Shown: positions 59,035-64,000 of the stretch, in pieces
How the letters are laid out: each line of letters opens with the position of its first letter
Position numbering within the stretch: position 1 is the first letter of the stretch
Assembly (NCBI GenBank): GCA_964588305.1
Contig: CAZPOP010000016.1
Span: forward strand, 1 to 64,000
Source of the DNA: SM1-73 sp964588305
Lineage (GTDB): Bacteria; Zixibacteria; MSB-5A5; SM1-73
Direction of reading: 5' to 3'
DNA length: 64,000 bases
Notes under the pieces: model-generated
What the model was told of the DNA's origin: nothing
Seen by the model: the letters and a program-made list of their open reading frames with translations, nothing else
Databases searched by the model: none
Position numbers and translations under genes: made by a program

Positions 59035-61341
59035 TTAACCGAAAAGCTTCTTTATCCACGACTTTACTGCCCCTTCATATTTCTTCACCACCATAACCGA
59101 AGATGACGAATGCCTTGCCAATCTCTCCGGAATCTCGCCTAAGAACATTCGTTTGAAGAATCCCTCTTTGGTGGCCCCGATCATGATAAGATCGTAGTTC
59201 TTTCCTTCACGAATGAGTCCGGCAGGCACCGAGGCCGATTCTATCAATTTCTTTTTGACCTCTTTTTCGAATTCTTTGTTCTCGAGAGTCTTGTCCACGC
59301 ATTCCCAGGCGCTCTTCCTGTCGTCCTCGGATGACTTCTTGGGAATAACAAAAGCGGAGGTCAATTCAGCGTCGAAGTCTTCGCTCAATGCTCCGGCATA
59401 CTGGGTAGCCAACAGGGCATTGGGCCCGCCAGCACTGGGCACAAGTATGCTCTTAATAGGATATTTTGTCAGTTTCAGGACTATCAGATCGCAGGGTGCA
59501 TGCCTTATCACCTGGTCTGCCACCTCGCCAAAGATTTTGTCCTTAGTGTTGGTGAAACCCTTCCATCCCATAAGAAGGAGGGATGCCTTCTCTTCCTCAA
59601 CTGAGGCCATGATACCATCTGCCACCCGATGCGCAACCTTGATGTCAGATTGAATCTCGATGCCCCTCTTCTTGCCGTATTCGGTGGCAGCCTTAAGCAA
59701 CGGTCTTTTGTGATGGACAAACCTCATGCCTTCGTGAATAGGCAGCTGAAATGGAACGTCCACCACCACCAGAGCCACTATGTCCCCATCGTATTTTTTC
59801 GCCAGCGGGACGGCGAAACTCAGAAGTTTTTCCACATTATCAGGATTGTGCAAAGGAACCAGAATCCTGAACTCTTTCTTCGGTTTCTCTTCAGCTTTGG
59901 GTTTTCTATCCGCATCCAGGACCTTGGGCTTTTGGTCCTCCGTCTTTTTCTGAAAATAGGCAAAATAGACGAAAAGCCCGATAAATATCCAGGCAAGGCT
60001 GACATACCAGGCCAGAGGTTTGAACTTGTACTGGAAGATGGCCAAAAACAGACAACAAAACACGCCCAATATCGGAGGAATCGGATAGAGGGGAATCCTG
60101 AATCGCCTCTTTATATCCGGTCTTTTCCTTCGCAAAGCGATGACCGACAAATTCACGAGGGAAAACGTCAACAAAAACATCAGACTTGCACCTGAGCCCA
60201 CCACCTCGATGGGCAGCAAGACTGCCGTAGACAAGAAGATGATCCCACTTACTATGACTGCTATATGTGGAGTCCTCCTTTTGGGATGGATGGTGGCAAG
60301 CTTTTCCGGTAAGAGCTTATCCCGGGACATGGCGAAAGACACCCTGGAAGATGCCCAGACCGTGGCATTCAGAGCCGACATGGTGGATAATATTCCGCCG
60401 AAGACGATAAGCGCCACACCAAATACGGGCATGAAATTCTCAGCCGCCTTGATTATGGCGACCTCCTTATGTTCCCCCAGAAACTGCCAGGATGACATCC
60501 CCTCGACTTTCACGGCGCCCAGGGAAACCAGAAGGATAAGAAGATACAGCGGGATGACTATTCCCAGAGCGGTGAAGATGGCTTTGGGGATGTTCTTCTC
60601 GGGATTCTTTACCTCTTCGGAGACGGTGGTTATTATGTCGTATCCTTCGAAGGCGATAAAGGTCAGACCCATGGCAGTCAGGACGCCGCCGAATCCTTTG
60701 GGAAAAAACGGCTTGAAATGGGTTACCGCCTCATGGGGGAAATTGAATATCTGTTTGAGTCCGAATAGCACGAATACCAAGAGGATAAAGATCTTGCCTA
60801 AGGTTATGACGTTCTCGGTCTTTGCGCTGGCAGATGACCCTCTGTAGTTCAAACCTATGAATAAGAGTCCCCCGAAAACGGTCAAAAGACTTAGAGAAAA
60901 ATCATAGCCTATGTTTCCTACAACCAGATCATAAACCGGATGGGCGTACATATTGACGAACTCCCAGAAGTAGGAAGCAAATCCCAAAGCGTATAGACTG
61001 CAGGCAACGATGCGGGCAAACCACGCCATCCATCCGGCGGTAAAAGCCCACGGCTCGGGGAATGCCTTCCTCACGAAAGAATACCCGCCACCGGCTTCGG
61101 GCACGGCAGATGCCAATTCAGCATAGCTCAACGCGGTAAAAAGTGTGACCACGCCGTTGAGTGCAAAAGCTAAGATGGACGCAGGACCCGCCACGCCTGC
61201 CGCGATGCCGGTTAAAACAAAGATACCGGCGCCGATGAGAGCACCCACACCCATCATGGTGGCGTCAAATGCGCCCAGGTTGCGGGCAAAAGTGATCTTT
61301 TCTTCTGTCGCGTTTCTATTTGACATAGAATACCATATCAA
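59035..61341 (-). CDS. APC-superfamily permease fused to two USP domains
   Basis: The 768-residue protein has about twelve membrane helices (to about residue 470) with the amino-acid permease opening NLGAFDATMMGVGALIGAGIFVLTG and EAGGGYSFVRKAFP, a charged linker (EDQKPKVLDADRKPKAEEKPKK), and two universal stress protein domains (about 490-620 and 630-750; SLLLMGWKG, DLIMIGATKEGFFKRMFLGEIPE, SSSVMVVKKYE). The USP domains probably sense ATP/ADP or bind regulators to set transport. The start is TTG 61341 with GGAGAG four bases upstream; ATG 61326 is in frame. Substrate: amino acids or amines by family. Confidence 0.92.
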   Translation of the reverse strand: MIWYSMSNRNATEEKITFARNLGAFDATMMGVGALIGAGIFVLTGIAAGVAGPASILAFALNGVVTLFTALSYAELASAVPEAGGGYSFVRKAFPEPWAFTAGWMAWFARIVACSLYALGFASYFWEFVNMYAHPVYDLVVGNIGYDFSLSLLTVFGGLLFIGLNYRGSSASAKTENVITLGKIFILLVFVLFGLKQIFNFPHEAVTHFKPFFPKGFGGVLTAMGLTFIAFEGYDIITTVSEEVKNPEKNIPKAIFTALGIVIPLYLLILLVSLGAVKVEGMSSWQFLGEHKEVAIIKAAENFMPVFGVALIVFGGILSTMSALNATVWASSRVSFAMSRDKLLPEKLATIHPKRRTPHIAVIVSGIIFLSTAVLLPIEVVGSGASLMFLLTFSLVNLSVIALRRKRPDIKRRFRIPLYPIPPILGVFCCLFLAIFQYKFKPLAWYVSLAWIFIGLFVYFAYFQKKTEDQKPKVLDADRKPKAEEKPKKEFRILVPLHNPDNVEKLLSFAVPLAKKYDGDIVALVVVDVPFQLPIHEGMRFVHHKRPLLKAATEYGKKRGIEIQSDIKVAHRVADGIMASVEEEKASLLLMGWKGFTNTKDKIFGEVADQVIRHAPCDLIVLKLTKYPIKSILVPSAGGPNALLATQYAGALSEDFDAELTSAFVIPKKSSEDDRKSAWECVDKTLENKEFEKEVKKKLIESASVPAGLIREGKNYDLIMIGATKEGFFKRMFLGEIPERLARHSSSSVMVVKKYEGAVKSWIKKLFG

Positions 61342-61480
61342 AAAGCTCTCCTAATTATATGGATTTCGAGAATAGACGCAAGAGACAAAAAGAAAATTTG
61401 GATAGACAAATTTTGGCATGTTTTAGGCTAACGGTGGATTACTGCGGAATTAGCGGGAGGGCAGAAGATGTGAAAAAAGC

Positions 61481-61508
61481 TTGACATTTCTGATTTTTTT
61501 TGTAAACT
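61481..61508 (+). promoter_or_regulatory. Probable promoter of the protease gene
   Basis: TTGACA (61481-61486) and TAACT-like TAAACT (61503-61508) with 16 bases between, about 100 bases before ATG 61612. Confidence 0.5.
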
Positions 61509-61611
61509 AATAGAGGAAGGGGTTTCTGACGACACATAACCTATATGCTTGAGGAAAACCACCGGAGAAATGTCTCTTCATAATTCCTAATCAAGGAAAG
61601 GAGAGTTCGAT

Positions 61612-64000
61612 ATGCCGTCCCGAAAACTTTGTGTTTTGGCATGCATCATGGTTCTATTCCTGGGAGTGACGACCGCTCTGGCCCAAGCCGAAGCCAGGCC
61701 GGATCAGAGCCAAGCCCCTCTGATGCAAAGTCAAACCAGCCCGCCTTACGCCTCCGAGGAAGATTTGATCGAGGTGATGTTCGCCTGGGATTCGAGAGTG
61801 CGCCTTCTGAACGGGACCCTGGTCGACTTAGAAAGTGACGCTCTGGGTGGCCTGGACCCAGTTCTGCAGCAGCTCGCCGGCTTCGAATGGTACCGAATCT
61901 GTGACGTCCCTGAGGAGCGGCTGGACGAAATCCAGTCTCGCGGAGAGGCGAATACCGGCAAACCTGTCTACAATTTGAACAATATCTATCGCCTGCATAT
62001 TCCCAAGGGACACGACGTCTGGGCGGTGAGCGCGGAGTTGGAAGCATTGCCCGGCATTATTCTTGCCCGACCTGTGCCGAAACCCCCGGCTCTTCCTACC
62101 CCTCCTGACTACGCTTCCTGCGTCGGCGACACGTGTCAGGGTTATTTGCGCTCGGCAAGTTCCACTCCCGTGGGCATCGACGCTGATTATGCCTGGACCC
62201 AAACCGGGGGAGACGGGACAGGCGTGATCGTTTGTGATCTGGAATACGGCTGGAATTACAACCACGCCGATCTCACCAAGGCGGTTGGCTCTCAAATCAA
62301 TCCGAACCCGATATTCTATCCGGTCAACGCAGATACCAACCACGGCACTGCCGCCATCGGCGAGCTGGTTTCAGACAACAATGGCTGGGGCACCACAGGG
62401 ATTTGTTATGGGTCTTCTTTGAAAACCTGTGGCACCGTGTATCCTAACGCTACCACCTGGAACGTTCCTGGTGCGCTGGCTTATGCGATTGACAGCCTTT
62501 CTGCGGGTGACGTGATCCTTTTGGAACAACAATGGCCATACACCTATCTGGGCACCGACTACATTCCCATCGAGTGGTGGCTGGACTATTCCCCAAATCC
62601 TCAGTCATTCAACGGAGTCTATGCGGCCATTGGAAATGCCATTGCGAACGGAATTCATGTGGTTGAGGCAGGTGGGAACGGCTACGTGAACACGAATTAT
62701 CTCACCTGGTACGGGAATTCTGGTGCCATCATCGTCGGGGCGGGAGGGGCATACCCCGGAGGCACTTGGCCTCAAGGAGATCTCGAAAAACTTTCCTTCT
62801 CCAGTTACGGTTCTCGTTTTGACCTCCAAGGCTGGGGCGAGAATGTGACCACAACAGGATACGGTAATCTTTACAGCGCTGAAGGGTATAATTATTGGTA
62901 CAGAAAGCACTTCGATGGAACCTCGAGTGCTTCACCTGTCGTGGCGGGCGCGGTGGCTTGCTGCGTCGGGTACTGGACGGCGAACATCTCCGCTACTCTG
63001 CCATCTCCATCCTATGTCCGGACTGTTTTGATAAACACAGGCACTCCTCAGGTCTCACCTGGAACAGCGAAGATTGGTCCCAGACCGGACCTGCAGGCTG
63101 CGTTCACGGCATTTAACGCCGAGTGGGTCGATCTTACCTATAGCCCCTTGGGAGAAGATTCAACCTACAGCGCAGGCGTTGCCTGGGGCGACTATGATGG
63201 AGACGGTGACCTCGATGTATATTTGACGCACAGTTGGTATCCCAACGAGCTTTTCAGGAATGAGGGGGGTGGAGTTTTTGTTGACGCCACCAGCGGACCT
63301 TTGGGCAATTCAGATGGCGGCTTAGGCGTGGCTTGGGGAGACTATGATAATGATGGCGATCTGGATCTATACTCAACCAACTGCGCAACTGCCAACAAGC
63401 TTTTCCGAAACGACGGTGGGGGGGTGTTCGTTGACGCAACCAGTGGACCCTTAGGGGACCCGGCATGTGGTGGGGGTGTAGCTTGGGGGGATTTCGATAA
63501 CGACGGCGATATCGACCTTTATTTGGCTAACGATGGTGTTGCCAATAAGCTTTTCCGAAACGATGGGGGGGGAAGCTTCGTCGATGCCACAAGCGGCCCT
63601 TTGGGAGATACGGGAAGTAGTTGGACTGTGGCTTGCGGGGATTATGACAATGACGGCGATCTCGACATCTATATCGTGAACTGGGGCACTGCCAACAAGC
63701 TTCTCCGAAACGATGGTGCCTTGACATTTGTGGATGTTACCAGTGGACCTTTGGGGGATGCACAAAAGGGTAAAGGGGTGGATTGGGGGGATTACGACAA
63801 TGATGGTGATCTGGACCTTTACTTCGCCAACCAATACACCGGGAACAAGCTTCTGCGCAACGATGGTGGGGGGGTCTTTGTGGATGTTACCAGTGGACCC
63901 TTGGCGGATGGAGGAAACGTGAAAGGCGCGGTTTGGGGAGACTACGACAACGACGGCGACTTAGATCTATTCTTGGCCAAAGGTGATGGTGCAACTTTGG
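61612..64000 (+). CDS. Secreted S8 subtilisin-like protease with VCBS repeats, cut by right edge
   Basis: ATG 61612 has AAAGGAGAG upstream; the frame is open to the window end (796 codons). A signal peptide (VLACIMVLFLGVTTALAQA) and a propeptide-like region come first. The S8 catalytic triad is visible as Asp209 (VIVCDLEYGW; the usual DTG is DLE), His244 (NHGTAAIGE) and Ser438 (GTSSASPVVAG). From about residue 520 there are at least six FG-GAP/VCBS repeats of about 50 residues with WGDYDNDGDLDLY calcium-binding loops and NKLFRNDGGG. It is probably exported to the cell surface or medium, with the C-terminal sorting domain outside the window. Confidence 0.93.
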   Translation, partial: MPSRKLCVLACIMVLFLGVTTALAQAEARPDQSQAPLMQSQTSPPYASEEDLIEVMFAWDSRVRLLNGTLVDLESDALGGLDPVLQQLAGFEWYRICDVPEERLDEIQSRGEANTGKPVYNLNNIYRLHIPKGHDVWAVSAELEALPGIILARPVPKPPALPTPPDYASCVGDTCQGYLRSASSTPVGIDADYAWTQTGGDGTGVIVCDLEYGWNYNHADLTKAVGSQINPNPIFYPVNADTNHGTAAIGELVSDNNGWGTTGICYGSSLKTCGTVYPNATTWNVPGALAYAIDSLSAGDVILLEQQWPYTYLGTDYIPIEWWLDYSPNPQSFNGVYAAIGNAIANGIHVVEAGGNGYVNTNYLTWYGNSGAIIVGAGGAYPGGTWPQGDLEKLSFSSYGSRFDLQGWGENVTTTGYGNLYSAEGYNYWYRKHFDGTSSASPVVAGAVACCVGYWTANISATLPSPSYVRTVLINTGTPQVSPGTAKIGPRPDLQAAFTAFNAEWVDLTYSPLGEDSTYSAGVAWGDYDGDGDLDVYLTHSWYPNELFRNEGGGVFVDATSGPLGNSDGGLGVAWGDYDNDGDLDLYSTNCATANKLFRNDGGGVFVDATSGPLGDPACGGGVAWGDFDNDGDIDLYLANDGVANKLFRNDGGGSFVDATSGPLGDTGSSWTVACGDYDNDGDLDIYIVNWGTANKLLRNDGALTFVDVTSGPLGDAQKGKGVDWGDYDNDGDLDLYFANQYTGNKLLRNDGGGVFVDVTSGPLADGGNVKGAVWGDYDNDGDLDLFLAKGDGATL

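Overview
The window is 64 kb of bacterial chromosome of medium GC. It has tightly packed operons, several TTG and GTG starts, many dispersed short palindromic repeats and no sign of a phage or plasmid backbone. The gene set (alternate bacterial GlmU, DUF1573 proteins, arrays of 800-residue FtsX-type permeases run by a sigma-54 two-component system, an S8 protease with VCBS repeats, a giant kinase-TPR-GAF-sigma-54 regulator, archaeal-type HMG-CoA synthase genes) looks like an uncultured candidate phylum near the FCB group, such as Zixibacteria. That placement is inference from gene content only.

Layout. 1-2450: a four-PAS sensor kinase cut by the left edge. 3263-14678: an acyl-CoA operon with archaeal-type HMG-CoA synthase, thiolase, DUF35 protein, both halves of a methylcrotonyl-CoA carboxylase and a methylglutaconyl-CoA hydratase. 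It is interrupted by a four-helix-bundle gene, a TPR gene and an insertion holding a REP-associated transposase. 14889-18554 (minus): EamA transporter, DoxX/rhodanese/DUF1573 genes and QueT. 18824-26384 (plus): purD, purE, lemA, an M48 protease, alternate glmU, galT and glgA. 26699-39322 (minus): one adaptor, two ATPases and four paralogous permeases, with two decayed fragments, behind a sigma-54-type promoter. The NtrC/NtrY-type pair that probably drives it lies divergently at 39602-42329. 42646: tRNA-Leu(CAA), followed by 1.7 kb of hairpin-bounded elements with one 59-codon ORF. 44433-54123 (minus): a signalling block with a MshEN/HD/DUF4388 protein, a WYL regulator, a degenerate sigma-54-type AAA protein, a tiny secreted Gly/Asp-rich peptide and a 1685-residue Ser/Thr kinase-sigma-54 activator fusion. 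54613-61341: a glycosyltransferase carrying an in-frame repeat, a metallo-beta-lactamase/membrane-protein pair, a repeat-rich kilobase with a 39-residue membrane protein, and an APC transporter with USP domains. 61612 to the right edge: a secreted subtilisin-like protease with VCBS repeats.

How the parts work together. The first operon can link 3-methylcrotonyl-CoA to HMG-CoA and on to acetyl-CoA with no HMG-CoA lyase in the window. Two separate sigma-54 circuits are visible, each with a GGCAT-N5-TTGC promoter beside its own activator. In the second, two identical TCGTCA-N4-TGACGA dyads exactly 150 bp apart lie upstream of the promoter for the secreted peptide. This is the best candidate for an undescribed system in the window.

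All functional calls are by eye from sequence motifs. No alignments, structure predictions or database searches were run.
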